DNA from: Chloroflexus aurantiacus J-10-fl
GTDB taxonomy: Bacteria > Chloroflexota > Chloroflexia > Chloroflexales > Chloroflexaceae
Direction of reading: 5' to 3'
DNA length: 64,000 nucleotides
NCBI RefSeq assembly: GCF_000018865.1
Contig: NC_010175.1
Location: forward strand, 4,278,001 to 4,342,000
The notes beneath the pieces are model-generated. The model ran no database searches. It saw only the letters and a list, made by a program, of their open reading frames with translations, and was not told the origin of the DNA. The number at the start of each line of letters is the position of its first letter. Within the stretch, counting starts at the first letter, position 1. Shown here in pieces: positions 28,750 to 38,009 of the stretch. The translations under genes and the position numbers were made by a program.

Positions 28750-29835
28750 ATGGATGATATTGTCCGCTACTACCTCGGTTTCAATCTGGTACCCGGTATT
28801 GGCCCGTTGCGGCTGGCCCGCCTGATCGAACGTTGTGGCTCGATTGCTGAGGCGTGGTACGCCGATGAAGCGGCGATGGTTGCTGCCGGCCTTGATGCGC
28901 GTAGTATGGCCGGTTTGCGTGCAGTTCGCGAGAGCATCGATCTCGATGCTGAGCTGGCACGGGTTCGGACTGCCGGCATTACGCCGGTGGCAGTCGTTGA
29001 TCCACTCTATCCACCTTTGCTGCGCATGACTCCGGCACCTCCGCCACTGCTCTATCTGCGCGGCACGCTTACGCCTGCCGATCAGCGGGCGGTCGCGATT
29101 GTTGGTACGCGCCATCCCAGTCATTATGGACGTGAAGTAGCACGACGCTTGGCCCGTGATCTGGCGACTGCGGGAGTGACGATTGTCAGTGGTCTGGCTT
29201 TAGGCATTGACACAATTGCCCACACTGCCGCACTGGAGGCTGGTGGCCGCACAATTGCCGTGCTGGCCAGTGGGGTTGATCGGATCTATCCTGAACGCAA
29301 CCATGCTCTGGCCGGGCAGATCATTGCATCGGGAGCATTGTTAAGCGATTATCCACCGGGCACCCCGCCGGCACCCCTCAATTTTCCGCCGCGCAACCGT
29401 ATTATCTCCGGGCTGAGTCTGGCAACGATAGTAGTTGAAGCAGGTGCGAACAGCGGTGCCCTTATCACTGTCCAGTTTGCTCTCGATCAAGGACGCGAGG
29501 TGATGGCCGTCCCCGGATCAATTTTTAGTCCGTTGAGTGTTGGCCCGCATCGCCTGATCCGTGATGGGGCAGTCATTGTTACCAGCGCCGATGATGTGCT
29601 GGCAGCACTCAATCTCGATCAATGTGGAGAGGCGTTTGAACCGTCGTTAGAACTTGCGCTGACTGCGGAAGAAGAAGCGATCTATGCCGTGGTTGAAGCA
29701 GAACCGCAGCATATCGATGTTATCGGTCGTGCTGCCGGTCAATCCGCAGCGGCGACAGCAGCAGCACTGGCTTTGTTAGAGTTGAAAGGATTGGTGCGGC
29801 AGGTAGCCCCGCTCTACTACGCACGGGGCAGATAA
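28750..29835 (+). CDS. dprA: DNA-processing protein DprA
   Basis: The 361-residue protein has the complete DprA layout. An N-terminal helix-hairpin-helix (GLNLVPGIGP-like, LARLIERCG) is followed by the Rossmann core with AIVGTRHPSHYG, VSGLALGIDTIAH, GSGVDRIYP-like LASGVDRIYPERN, FPPRNRIISGLS, and EAGANSGALITVQFALDQGREV, and a C-terminal winged helix. DprA loads RecA onto incoming single-stranded DNA during transformation, so natural uptake is plausible, but no com genes are visible here. Confidence 0.95.
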   Translation: MDDIVRYYLGFNLVPGIGPLRLARLIERCGSIAEAWYADEAAMVAAGLDARSMAGLRAVRESIDLDAELARVRTAGITPVAVVDPLYPPLLRMTPAPPPLLYLRGTLTPADQRAVAIVGTRHPSHYGREVARRLARDLATAGVTIVSGLALGIDTIAHTAALEAGGRTIAVLASGVDRIYPERNHALAGQIIASGALLSDYPPGTPPAPLNFPPRNRIISGLSLATIVVEAGANSGALITVQFALDQGREVMAVPGSIFSPLSVGPHRLIRDGAVIVTSADDVLAALNLDQCGEAFEPSLELALTAEEEAIYAVVEAEPQHIDVIGRAAGQSAAATAAALALLELKGLVRQVAPLYYARGR

Positions 29836-29853
29836 CCCGCCTGACAGTATGTT

Positions 29854-30327
29854 CTAAAAGTCAAAAGCCGCCTCTGGCCGGTTTGCGAACGCATCGGCCA
29901 GCATTCGGCGGGTGCGGGTGAGCAGTGGTGGCAGATGATTGGGATCAAAGAAACCCACATTCACATTTTCGTGCCCGGCCTGTTGGAGTTCACCGCCGAC
30001 AATACGGGCGGCAAAAAAGATCGCCAGGATTTGTGACTGATCACCGTTGGGGTAGCTCCAGGCAAAATCGGGGCCACTGTAGATGCCAATCAGCTTTTCG
30101 GGTCGCAACAGCAGACCGGTCTCCTCGCGCACCTCCCGTACCAGGCCCTGGGCCGGCGACTCATCGAGGTTAATCGTACCACCCGGCACATCCCAGAGCA
30201 TCACATCCGCCCGCCGACAGAGCAGAATCTGGCCGGCTTCATTGCGCACAAAACCACTTGCCCGTACCTGTAAAATTCGCTGATGACCGACGTAACTACG
30301 CAGCCAGCGCGTATATTTGACCGTCAT
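29854..30327 (-). CDS. Nudix hydrolase
   Basis: The 157-residue protein has a complete Nudix box: GGTINLDE, seven residues, then REVREETGL, near residues 50-72, preceded by LLCRRADVMLWDVP. It belongs to the general MutT-like group that hydrolyses nucleoside diphosphates linked to another moiety; substrate unknown. Its -10-like TATAAT on the minus strand (30357-30362) lies 30 bp upstream of the start. It marks the left border of the Rhs island. Confidence 0.88.
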   Translation of the reverse strand: MTVKYTRWLRSYVGHQRILQVRASGFVRNEAGQILLCRRADVMLWDVPGGTINLDESPAQGLVREVREETGLLLRPEKLIGIYSGPDFAWSYPNGDQSQILAIFFAARIVGGELQQAGHENVNVGFFDPNHLPPLLTRTRRMLADAFANRPEAAFDF

Positions 30328-30484
30328 AGCCCGCTCCTTTGCTCGAATTGCCGGCTATTATAGCAGAACTGCGTAGCAGCAGGTGCGGAATGGGATGACA
30401 AGGTTGCGCCGCACGTTAACTGACCAGGAAAGTAGGCGCTGAAAATGAAAGTGTACCTCAAGACGTCGCTATCGCACTCACTGA

Positions 30485-30778
30485 CTTCCAGACTCTAGCG
30501 CCAGGATGATGCTTTACCTTGCCAGGTACTGGTCCAAGGTGTAAATGTTGAGGTCACTGAAGACCTACTGGTGGATGACCCACGCCGTCCAGCCGTGGTA
30601 GTACCCTTCGGGAGGATCGCCCTGATACCACGCACGTCGGACAATGCCCTGTCGGGTCGGTGTATGTCAACGGATTGTTCAGCGCGTACGCAGAACGGTT
30701 CAGGTCCTGCGGATTGACCGGGCCGCTGCTTTCCGGCTTCCATGCTGCCACTGCAGTTGGTGTTAGAGCACAACCTCT
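30485..30778 (-). pseudogene. decayed Rhs 3'-end remnant (module E)
   Basis: A fragment with GPVNPQDLNRSAYALNNPL and TYTDPTGH, the conserved Rhs post-core linker, is followed by degenerate sequence in mixed frames with internal stops; GWTAWV recalls the GWTAWD of the intact linker. No toxin domain or start remains. Bases 30328-30484 show nothing. This is the most distal and most decayed of the orphan Rhs ends. Confidence 0.7.
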
Positions 30779-31234
30779 CTACTTGAGCACCCTGACCGGT
30801 TGCTTTTCAGCAGGCCAGAGCACCACTTTATAATAATCGTCACCAGAAGTGGCATTCGTGTCTGCAACGGCGTTGGTATTTCCGTAGCATACCCTTACTC
30901 CATAGATGCCGGGCCGCACACTGATGCGCGGCGCCGTGCTGAATTCGTTTTCCGGCGACCATACCACCAGGCGTCCCGATGGTACCTCGATGCTTGTTTC
31001 GACGACGTGATCAAACTCGTCAACTGCGTCTATCGGTCTTCTATCGAGCACCTGGACAATGACCCGTGTCTCGCCGCCATAACGAACAGTTCCGATACTT
31101 ATCAGGCAGCTATTGACCGCAAGCAGGCCACCCCCCTGGCTCGTATCCCAGATTGTACTGGTATCAGCACTACATTCCTCGTCTTCCACATAAAACTGAT
31201 AGTGGTCAGTGATGATAGTGTACTCGTACTGCAT
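30779..31234 (-). CDS. putative immunity protein for Rhs module D (ComJ-like)
   Basis: ATG 31234 is chosen, with GAGG just upstream; the frame continues further but with unrelated Arg-rich sequence. The 151-residue protein begins MQYEYTIITDHYQFYVEDEE and ends with RPGIYGVRVCYGN and DDYYKVVLWPAEKQP. This pattern resembles small proteins encoded beside polymorphic toxins and is faintly like the nuclease inhibitor ComJ; this is a recollection of family style, not a search. It lies 230 bp downstream of the module D nuclease tip, the normal immunity position. Confidence 0.6.
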   Translation of the reverse strand: MQYEYTIITDHYQFYVEDEECSADTSTIWDTSQGGGLLAVNSCLISIGTVRYGGETRVIVQVLDRRPIDAVDEFDHVVETSIEVPSGRLVVWSPENEFSTAPRISVRPGIYGVRVCYGNTNAVADTNATSGDDYYKVVLWPAEKQPVRVLK

Positions 31235-31464
31235 AGACGCCTCACAGCATACTGGTATACCACGACGAGCAGGTGATTGGCTATTGGGATCCATGATGCT
31301 ACCGGTCCGACGTCGACGCCGCGCCTGTGTTGTTCGCTCCACACGTGGATATGCGGTGCAACGCACTATCGCATCTACCATCCACCGGCGTCGCATAGGC
31401 CCCTGCGCGAAGGAGCGCACTGTCAGTCCAACAACTATAGTGCCCCGTCTATAGATAACCCTGA

Positions 31465-32228
31465 TTACTGCGGCTGTATTGCCCCAGTGCCTCGGCGCTG
31501 AATATTCCGAATCTCTCCACCTTGTCGTCGACTACACGCAAGGCAGTGAGGATATAACCACTGGGGCGCGCCAGGTGGACTCAGCGCATTGGGTGGTTGA
31601 TGGTCAGGGATGAAGTTTCCATCGATCGTCCCTGGGTCTGTCGCCCCACACGTATGACAGCCAGTCATCCGCCCTATTTCATTTATGGCATCGCGCTCCT
31701 CGCGCGTAAAATCTCGTCCTGGTCCTCTCGCTGGTATCGAGTCTCCAGCATATGGCCCTGGAGTGAGGGTGGAGGGCCGTGTGCGACTACTTCCCGCCCC
31801 CTTGCTCCCCCCGATGATCCCAACCCGAAGCAAGTCATCGAGGGGCAAGCCGACCGGCAGCAGGTCATCAGGTTCGGCCGCTTCCAGCGCAGCGGTCAGG
31901 GCCAGGTTGACGGTCGCCGCGCGCTTCTCCTCAGCAGGAGCCTCCGGGTCGGCCAGCGTGCGGGTGGCTTGCACGGCATCCCACGCCGTCCAGCCATCGT
32001 CAATCGCCTTCAGCAGCGCCAGCCCGCCAATGAGCAGCACCGGCAGCAGCGGCAGATGCCCCGTCGGGTCGGTGGCGGGCAGCGGATTGTTCAGCGCATC
32101 GGCGGAGCGGTTCAGGTCCTGCGGATTGACCGGGCTGCTGCCGGCACTGCGCCACATCCCCTGCGCGGTCGCATCGCTCGGCCAGACGGTGAGCGGCGGG
32201 CTGCCGGGGATGATGGTGTCGGCAGGAT
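31465..32228 (-). pseudogene. orphan Rhs C-terminal end with Zn/HNH-like nuclease tip (module D)
   Basis: The reading frame carries the Rhs post-core linker (TVWPSDATAQGMWRSAGSS to GIIGGSKGAGSS), nearly identical to the main Rhs gene, then a distinct toxin tip. The tip has GCHTCG, FIPDHQPP and YPHCLACSRRQGGE: two CxxC zinc pairs around a DHQ core, typical of Rhs-associated HNH-like nucleases. Homology to the main gene stops abruptly at about 32228, with no start codon, signal or core, so the module is promoterless. The tip itself is uninterrupted and could be activated by recombination into the main gene. Confidence 0.75.
31797..32228 (-). repeat. Rhs linker block, near-identical to about 39669-40093
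   Basis: About 430 bp match the main Rhs gene at high identity and in the same orientation. Such a block can serve as a substrate for homologous recombination that swaps toxin tips. Confidence 0.8.
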
Positions 32229-32377
32229 ATGAGCTTCTCAGACCTCAATCAAAGACATGATCACTGCACTTTCAACGAAAATGATCACCATCAATTTGCA
32301 GCGCTCCACCAATTGGAAAGACCCTCAGGAACCACTGCCTACGTCATCTCACACGCACAGCACAGGCAGTGCTTGCC

Positions 32378-32686
32378 CTACGGTAGCCCTAAAATACCAT
32401 ACAACTTATTCAGCACGCGATGGAGGGCTTCCTCGAACGTATGCAGGTCTTCACCCTGTTCAACCAATCGTTCCCGTTGCCACGTCATAAAGAGGGGGAT
32501 AAACCATAGCAGCGCGACCATTCGCCGACTCAGCGGTGCATCATGTGCCTGCTCGATTGCCGAAAGAAGGGTGAGGAGCCGTTCGAGCCCAGCTTCATCA
32601 AACTCACCCGCTCTCAAACGGGCGAAGAAGCCTGTCGGTTGTTCCCATTCCTGTTCAAGAGCGTGAATAATGGGTTCGCTATCCAT
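32378..32686 (-). CDS. putative immunity protein for Rhs module C
   Basis: The 102-residue acidic helical protein (MDSEPIIHALEQEWEQP; ERLLTLLSAIEQAHD; RRMVALLWFIPLFMTWQRE) has no family I recognise. It lies 91 bp downstream of the ADP-ribosyltransferase-like tip, the normal immunity position, and its frame is intact. Bases 32229-32377 hold no gene. Confidence 0.55.
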   Translation of the reverse strand: MDSEPIIHALEQEWEQPTGFFARLRAGEFDEAGLERLLTLLSAIEQAHDAPLSRRMVALLWFIPLFMTWQRERLVEQGEDLHTFEEALHRVLNKLYGILGLP

Positions 32687-32777
32687 TCCCTCACCTCTGC
32701 TATGCGATCATACGTTCATTTCCCAAGAAATCTCTTTCCTTCCTCGTCGTGATTCTATGCCTCAGTTCCAGGATGAT

Positions 32778-33800
32778 CTATTGAATGCGTATGATTGCTT
32801 CAGGCGGGATAAAATCACGGATTAGGACTTCCTTGTCATGCTTAGCCCACTGGGATAGCCTTCCTTTGACACCTGGAATTCCGTTCGAGATATCGACGAT
32901 CTCAGAACGAACTTTCGTCAGGTCGATTTGCACAACGCCGTATCGGCCATATTTTTCGATGGCAATGCGTTTATCCTTTGTGGTAGAAATCCAGGGACTG
33001 GCTCGCAGTCCTGCGACGTGGCTTTTCGGATCTACATTGCGTAAACCCGGTGCTCTGGCAACGATACCTTTTGTTGGATCCTCGCCTTGAGCAAGTCCGC
33101 GATAGACTATGGATGCCTCGCGCGCAGACTCCGAAATCTGCCCCGCCCCCGCCTCCCCACCCCTTATCGCCGCCTGCGCCGCCCCCGCCGCCTCATCGGC
33201 GCGGGCCATAGCGTGCAGGGCACCCGCCGCGTCGTCGGCGTGGGCTGCGGCGCGGATCAGCATCCCGCCGCCCGCCACCATCGGCAGCGCCAGGCTGGCT
33301 ACATCTGCTGCCAGCGCCAGCCCGCTGGTCCACGTCAGGCCATTCTGCGAGATGTCGTAGAGGTCATAGGCGATGAAGGCGATATCAATCGCGCTCTCGA
33401 TCCAATGCCCCGTCGGGTCGGTATTCTTGACCGGATTGTTCAATCCGTAGCTATACCGGTTCAGGTCCTGCGGGTTGGCCGGCCCGCCGCCCTCCGCTGC
33501 CCACGCCGCCCGCGCGGTGGCATCGCCCGGCTAGGCCGTCAGCGCCCCCGCCCCGGCACCACGCTGTCGGCGCTGATGAACCGCCCCAGCCCCGGATCAT
33601 AGTAGCGGGCATGATACTCCAGCAGTCCCGTCCCGTCCAGCCGCTGGCCGGTATACTTCAGCGTGGTCTTCCCCACGCTGCCCGCGCGCACCTTCCCCCA
33701 TGGGTCGAATGCCTGCTGGCTGGCGAGCGCGCCGGCGCTGGTGGTCGTCAGGCTCACGCTGCCGAGGCCGGCCCTGAGCAGAGCGATGGGTGGTCGCTGT
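32778..33800 (-). pseudogene. orphan Rhs end with ADP-ribosyltransferase-like tip (module C)
   Basis: The upstream part (about 33800-33540) encodes Rhs core signature: FDPWGKVRAGS, YTGQRLDGTGLLEYHARYY and GRFISADSVVPGRG. Near 33540 the frame is lost by one missing base and a TGG codon appears as TAG at 33531-33533. The next frame encodes NNPVKNTDPTGHWIE, an Ala-rich linker (AAAHADDAAGALHAMARADE), then a tip with YRGLAQGEDP, SPWISTTKDKRIAIEKYG and KHDKEVLIRDFIPPEAI. Arg, S-T-T and a late Glu in this order suggest the R-S-E ADP-ribosyltransferase fold. The core is broken but the tip (32778-33443) is intact. Confidence 0.65.
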
Positions 33801-34102
33801 GGATGCGCCGCGACACGCCAGCTGCGCCCGCGGACGCCGTTCGTGCTCAGACTGCCTGCCCTGCGCGGGTGGCGTCCGGAGCAGTCCCGTCCGCCCCGGA
33901 GCCCCACGGATGGGGCGTCACCCCAGCCCCCGGAGTGCATGACTCTACCGTGCTGCGGGCCCTACGGCCATGCCCGGCGGATACCAGGACAGCTGGGCAA
34001 CACTGAGGCCGGGAGCCCGCGCCAGCGGGTGCCATTGCATAGCCGAGCGCTTCTGCACGAGCGTTTACCTACGAAGATCGCTCAATCTTTATTCGAGTAT
34101 TG
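33801..34102. other. degenerate region between module C and the IS4 element
   Basis: No convincing gene. Weak minus-strand traces may be decayed Rhs core; no full signature is present. Confidence 0.35.
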
Positions 34103-35347
34103 ACTACCGTACAGAAAATGTGTTCGAAACAGTGATACGTGCCACTTCTGGTATGCTTCTCCGTACGAACGACTTGTAGTAGTCAGGAGGAGCGCCATGA
34201 GCGACACGCATCGCCGCTATCGTGCCATAAAACAGGCCATCATGCAATTCTATCACCCGCGCCCGCAAGGCCATCGCGAACGCCATTTCAATACCTTGGT
34301 CGCCCTGATCTGCGGCTTGGCCGGTGGTCAGCACGCCCACCTCTCCACGATTGCTGACCATGCTCCTTCCAACCGTGCCACCCAGGCAAGTCTGATCAAA
34401 CGCTTTCGGCGCTGGCTTGAGCACGACGACCAAACGCTCCAAAGCTGGTTTTTGCCCGTCGCGCAAGAACTCCTGAGCACCCTGGCTGCTCAGCCGCTCC
34501 ACTTGGTGATGGATGGCAGTGTAGTCGGGCGTGGCTGTCTGGCCTTGATGCTGAGTGTGGTCTACCACGGACGCGCCTTGCCGCTGTGCTGGGTGGTTGT
34601 TGCGGGCAGCAAAGGTCTTTTCCCCTGAGGCCACTCACTGTGCATTGCTCTCTCAGGTCCAGCCGCTCATCCCGCCCGGCACTAGCGTCACCTTCTTGGG
34701 CGATGGTGAGTTTGACGGCATCGATCTGCAAGAGCAGCTGCGCCAGGCGCACTGGCACTACGTCTGCCGCACGGCCTCCAACATCTTGCTCTCGGCTGGC
34801 GGCGATGCCTTTCATGTTGCCGATCTGGGGCCAGCGCGCGGCGAGGTGCTGGCGCTCACTCCGGCCTGGATGACCAAGAAGCAGTATGGGCCGATCAGCA
34901 TCCCGGCCGTCTGGGAGCAGCAGTATGAGCAGCCGATCTATCTGGTCACCAACATGCTCGACCTGGATACTGCGCTCAAGTCATATCGCAAACGTGGGCA
35001 CATTGAAACGTTCTTCTCCGACCAGAAAAGCCGCGGCTTCCACATCCACAAAAGCCATCTCAGCGACCCAGCTCGCTTGAGCCGTTTGTTGATTGCCGCA
35101 TGCCTGGCGTATGTGTGGCTGGTGTACCTGGGCGTGTGCGCGCTGCGGGATGGCTGGATGCAACAGCTCCATCGAGTGCATCGGTGTGACCTGAGCCTGT
35201 TTCGGCTGGGAATGCGCTTGCTGGCGCGCTGTCTCAAAGAGTATATCCCAATCCCTGAGGGCTTGATAGTTCCAGCAATCTTGCCGGCTGCACGCATCCA
35301 GACACCGAACAAGAAGGCAGCCTAGCCCACATGTTCTGTACGGTAGT
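34103..35347 (+). mobile_element. IS4-family insertion sequence
   Basis: The 1245-bp element is bounded by inverted repeats: ACTACCGTACAGAAAATGTG on the left and the reverse complement of ACTACCGTACAGAACATGTG on the right. It contains one transposase gene in two frames. No clear target duplication flanks it. It is the only plus-strand unit in the Rhs island and splits module C from module B. Confidence 0.85.
34197..35325 (+). pseudogene. IS4-family transposase, two frames
   Basis: ATG 34197 follows AGGAGGAGCGCC. The first frame runs to TGA near 34628 and contains the first catalytic Asp (LVMDGSVVGRG). The second frame continues directly with PEATHCALLSQ, the second Asp (FLGDGEFDG) and the IS4 Y-R-E-K signature (YRKRGHIETFFSDQK), ending at 35325. 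Removing one base, or a +1 shift at the CCC-TGA codon pair, would join the two frames into about 375 residues with all DDE residues. It is either inactivated by a one-base insertion or expressed by frameshifting. Confidence 0.8.
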
Positions 35348-35349
35348 GA

Positions 35350-35625
35350 ACTTCGTGCATCCAGTTGTGTACTTTGTCCTGTCGTAGCGCAACGACTTTG
35401 GAGATCGTCTGACAGTTGCGGACACTCCCATGGTAAAGCGGGGTAACGGAACGCGCAATATGGTTTTGTTGCTATCCTGTCGTTCTATCAACCCGCTACC
35501 GGGTATTGGACGAACTCAATAGCCTGTCCAGGTCCAGGTTCTGCCCGAACGGTTGTCTGCACCCTAGAACTGATGGTCACCGTCACCATATTGCGATGCT
35601 ATCTGGCAGGACATGTCACTTTCCC
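35350..35625 (-). repeat. 275-bp duplicated segment, copy 1 (in the 35348-35786 gap)
   Basis: This stretch matches 38010-38285 in the same orientation at roughly 80-90 percent by eye, with shared blocks such as GGAGATCGTCTGACA, CCATGGTAAAGCGGGG and CTATCTGGCAGGACATG. It lies between immunity-type genes and toxin tails and is probably a remnant of a shared toxin or immunity sequence. No intact ORF is shared. Bases 35626-35786 show nothing. Confidence 0.65.
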
Positions 35626-35786
35626 AGAGACTCTATTAACAGCAATACACGCAAACGGATTGCGTATAGAGCACACCTTGTTGTGCATCACTGTTCGTTC
35701 TTCCATTAACAGCAATACCGCCACTTAATTCATTATCTATGCTTACTTCGTATTTGTCGAAAATTTCTTGGGAGAAGTGATGCACC

Positions 35787-36362
35787 TCAGATGCAAGAAG
35801 GTCTTTCTATGTCGAAAACATCAACTCCTCGTTCTTCAAGTAACTCCTCAAACTGGTCGGTACCCTTTTCTTTACGATACAGATACTCGGATTGTGAGAT
35901 CAAACACGCCAGGTAGACCCGTCCAGGTCTCGAGTCGCAAACTAGCTCTCCAAAGCCTTCGGGAAATCCAAATGGTTGGGCAAAGTAGATTGCTTGTTTA
36001 CCAAATCGTTGCGCGAATTCGGGAGCAATATTGCTAATGCCACCTATTACTGTTCCCCTGCGCAATATTAACCGATTCTTAATTATATAGAACAGCGTAT
36101 TAGCCAACACAAAAGGAATAGATTCCCAACCGCCACTTATCGGCAAGATTACCTCTGCCAAATTGGCAATGGCCTCTTCATACAGGGATAATCCGAGAGA
36201 GCAAAATGCACGGCAACCCGAAAAGATGTTGTCGAAGGTTAAGATTTGTATGCAGCTTGCCTTCTCATCTTCCGGACAAAATACATGGTGATCGATGGGA
36301 TTTGCACCCAGGTGAAGAACGAAATGGTCAAAATAGCATAAGCCCAATGACTTCTCATTCAT
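35787..36362 (-). CDS. SUFU-like immunity protein for Rhs module B
   Basis: ATG 36362 is chosen because AAGGAG lies eight bases upstream; an in-frame ATG at 36380 is less likely. The 191-residue product resembles the suppressor-of-fused (SUFU) domain, a common immunity fold in polymorphic toxin systems: FDHFVLHLGANPIDHHVF, FSGCRAFCSLGLSLYEEA, AEVILPISGGWESIPFVLANT. It directly follows, and slightly overlaps, the module B toxin end. The cognate relation to that nuclease tip is inferred from position. Base use is more AT-rich than the surroundings, a sign of transfer. Confidence 0.7.
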   Translation of the reverse strand: MNEKSLGLCYFDHFVLHLGANPIDHHVFCPEDEKASCIQILTFDNIFSGCRAFCSLGLSLYEEAIANLAEVILPISGGWESIPFVLANTLFYIIKNRLILRRGTVIGGISNIAPEFAQRFGKQAIYFAQPFGFPEGFGELVCDSRPGRVYLACLISQSEYLYRKEKGTDQFEELLEERGVDVFDIERPSCI

Positions 36363-36690
36363 ACGATGCTCCTTGTTCAAACTTCCTACTGCGATTGCAG
36401 GATGGACATTGAGCCCTCAATTTTGTGACGTCATTGTATTCATCTAGCACCTGCTTACGTGTCCAACCGAACATTCTTGCAACTCTATCTCTCCAAGGTG
36501 GGGTGTGGTCCAGATCTGGTTTCGTCATTGTTCGTCCGCAAGTCGGACAGATCATTTCACCTTCCTCATTTCGCGTAGCTTTGGATTCAACTGCTTCACG
36601 TACTCCCTTTCTGAAGCCACTTGGCCGCTTTGTGACATCGTTGGCATTCTTGTGCAGTTGCCCGGCTTGCGGTACAGCCCGCTGCAACTA

Positions 36691-36697
36691 CCCCCCC
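36691..36697. repeat. homopolymer run of seven at the linker-tip junction of module B
   Basis: Seven C on the plus strand (G on the coding strand) sit exactly where the linker and toxin frames part. It is a candidate slippage site, or a scar of decay. Confidence 0.5.
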
Positions 36698-36699
36698 AC

Positions 36700-36960
36700 C
36701 CCGCGCCGCCGCCTGCGCCGCCCCCGCCGCCTCATCGGCGTGGGCTGCGGCGCGGATCAGTGCCCCTCCGCCGCCAGGAACGACGGGCAGCACGGTGGAT
36801 GCGGTGTCGGCAGCGAGCGCGGCCCAATTCCAGGGGTCGCTGGGATGTTGCCAGACGGCAGCGGCGCTCAGGACCAGATTGGCAAGGTCCCACGCCGTCT
36901 CAACCCAATGCCCCGTCGGGTCGGTGTATGTCAGTGGATGGTTCAGCGCATCGGCGGAGC
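36700..36960 (-). repeat. Rhs linker block shared with about 38397-38640
   Basis: About 250 bp encoding WNWAALAADTASTVLPVV and the Ala-rich AAAHADEAAGAAQAAAR are nearly identical in modules A and B, in the same orientation. They differ from the main gene's linker, showing at least two linker lineages in the archive. Confidence 0.75.
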
Positions 36961-37504
36961 GGTTCAGGTCCTGCGGGTTGACCGGGCCGCTGCCGGCGCT
37001 GCGCCCCATCCCCTGCGCCGTTGCATCGCTCGGCCAGACGGTGAGCGGCCCCGCGCCGACGACGCTGCTGTCCGGCGTAATGAACTGCCCGCTAGCCGGA
37101 TCATCGTACCGGGCATGATACTCCAGCAACCCCCTGGCATCCAGGTGCTGTCCGGTGTCGGTGAACGCAGGTGAACGCAGTCTGACCGATACCCCCGCTG
37201 CGCACCGCGCCTCAGGAGGATGGTCTGGGACGTGCCTCCGTCGTTTCCGTTGGCGCCGTGGGTGTCTGCTCCCACCCCAGTTTTGCTCATCAGATTGCCC
37301 GGCGCGTCGTAGGGAGATATCTCCGCCCTGGGTGGCGTTTCGTCGTTGAGCGTGAACGTAGCTCGCGTGGGTAAGCATTGCCTGTATCGCCAGGGCACTG
37401 CTCCCACTCTCGCCTCGGACGTGGGTGCAGCGGCGACCGCCCTAGGCGTGGCGCACGTGCGCCCAGGCGCACGCTCCACGTCCCGGCGGCTCGTGCGCTA
37501 CCCG

Positions 37505-37810
37505 CTAGTCTTCTGACTGTGGCGGCGGCGCCTGGCGAGCGGCGAGCTGCTCCAGGCGGGCCAACGCGTCACGGGCTTCGCGGCGCAACTGCTCCTCGGA
37601 GATCTCGAACGGAGTTTCCTCGCCTGGAGCACAGCCAGGCCAGTAGCAGTCGACTGCCGCGAAGAGGGCATCCAGGATCAAGAACAGTTCTTTGTCCATA
37701 CCTCCCGGTTCGGCTAGGAAAGCCGCCATGTACCGTTCCTCGAACTCTGCTGCAGAGATCTCGTGCGTGAGAAAGGCTTCGATCAGGCGCTTATATTCCG
37801 TCAGGGTCAT
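37505..37810 (-). CDS. colicin-D-type immunity protein
   Basis: ATG 37810 follows GGAGGAT closely; the frame is open further but unsupported. The 101-residue acidic helical protein begins MTLTEYKRLIEAFLTHEIS and contains FEERYMAAFLAE, DALFAAVDCYWP and ISEEQLRREARDALARL, the pattern of the colicin immunity family that blocks tRNA-cleaving colicin D. It lies two bases downstream of a colicin-D-like toxin tail, which strongly supports the pairing. Confidence 0.8.
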   Translation of the reverse strand: MTLTEYKRLIEAFLTHEISAAEFEERYMAAFLAEPGGMDKELFLILDALFAAVDCYWPGCAPGEETPFEISEEQLRREARDALARLEQLAARQAPPPQSED

Positions 37811-37812
37811 CG

Positions 37813-38001
37813 CTATCCTCCGCCAAGTGAGCCAGTGGTCGTCAGATGCTGGATCTGTTCCGGGCTGAGCTTCCACCCGCTAAGAAACGTGCCGTTGAGA
37901 TCGGTCATGACATTCAATCCTGTGGCAGAGTCGTAGTAATGGATCACGTCTTGACCACGATAGGTGCCGCGAATGACCTGGGTTGTTGGAGCCGTCGGCA
38001 C
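37813..38001 (-). pseudogene. colicin-D-like tRNase tail (orphan toxin fragment)
   Basis: Only the last 60 or so residues remain: QVIRGTYRGQDVIHYYDSAT, GLNVMTDLNGTFLSGWKLS, PEQIQHLTTTGSL. The HYYD, FLSGWKLSPEQ and final G-SL pattern matches C-terminal colicin-D-like nuclease domains of contact-dependent and Rhs toxins, which cut the anticodon loop of tRNA-Arg in the known case. The segment is not fused to an Rhs core: the sequence above it is the 38010-38285 repeat. The start shown is nominal. It is immediately followed by its immunity gene. Confidence 0.65.
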
Positions 38002-38009
38002 AGCAGGTC

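Larger units (their letters stand above)
36355..37480 (-). pseudogene. orphan Rhs end with HNH-like nuclease tip (module B)
   Basis: Minus-strand Rhs fragments start about 37480 (YDAPGNLMSKTG) and continue from 37378 with LDARGLLEYHARYDDPASG, TVWPSDATAQGM, NPQDLNRSADALNHP and DPTGHWVE, then an Ala-rich linker. The frame is lost at a run of seven G (coding strand; about 36691-36697) and picks up in 36355-36687, whose tip has CPTCGRTM, LDHTPPWRDR and CPSCNRSRK: a zinc-bound HNH-like nuclease. The tip ends at 36355 and overlaps the immunity start by eight bases. The upstream Rhs part has several frame changes and no promoter, so it is a silent cassette. Confidence 0.7.

Noticed and set aside
31597-32260. 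Plus-strand ORFs of about 200 residues
   Set aside because: Antisense of the Rhs linker; the same shadows occur opposite the other linker copy at 39.5-40.2 kb.
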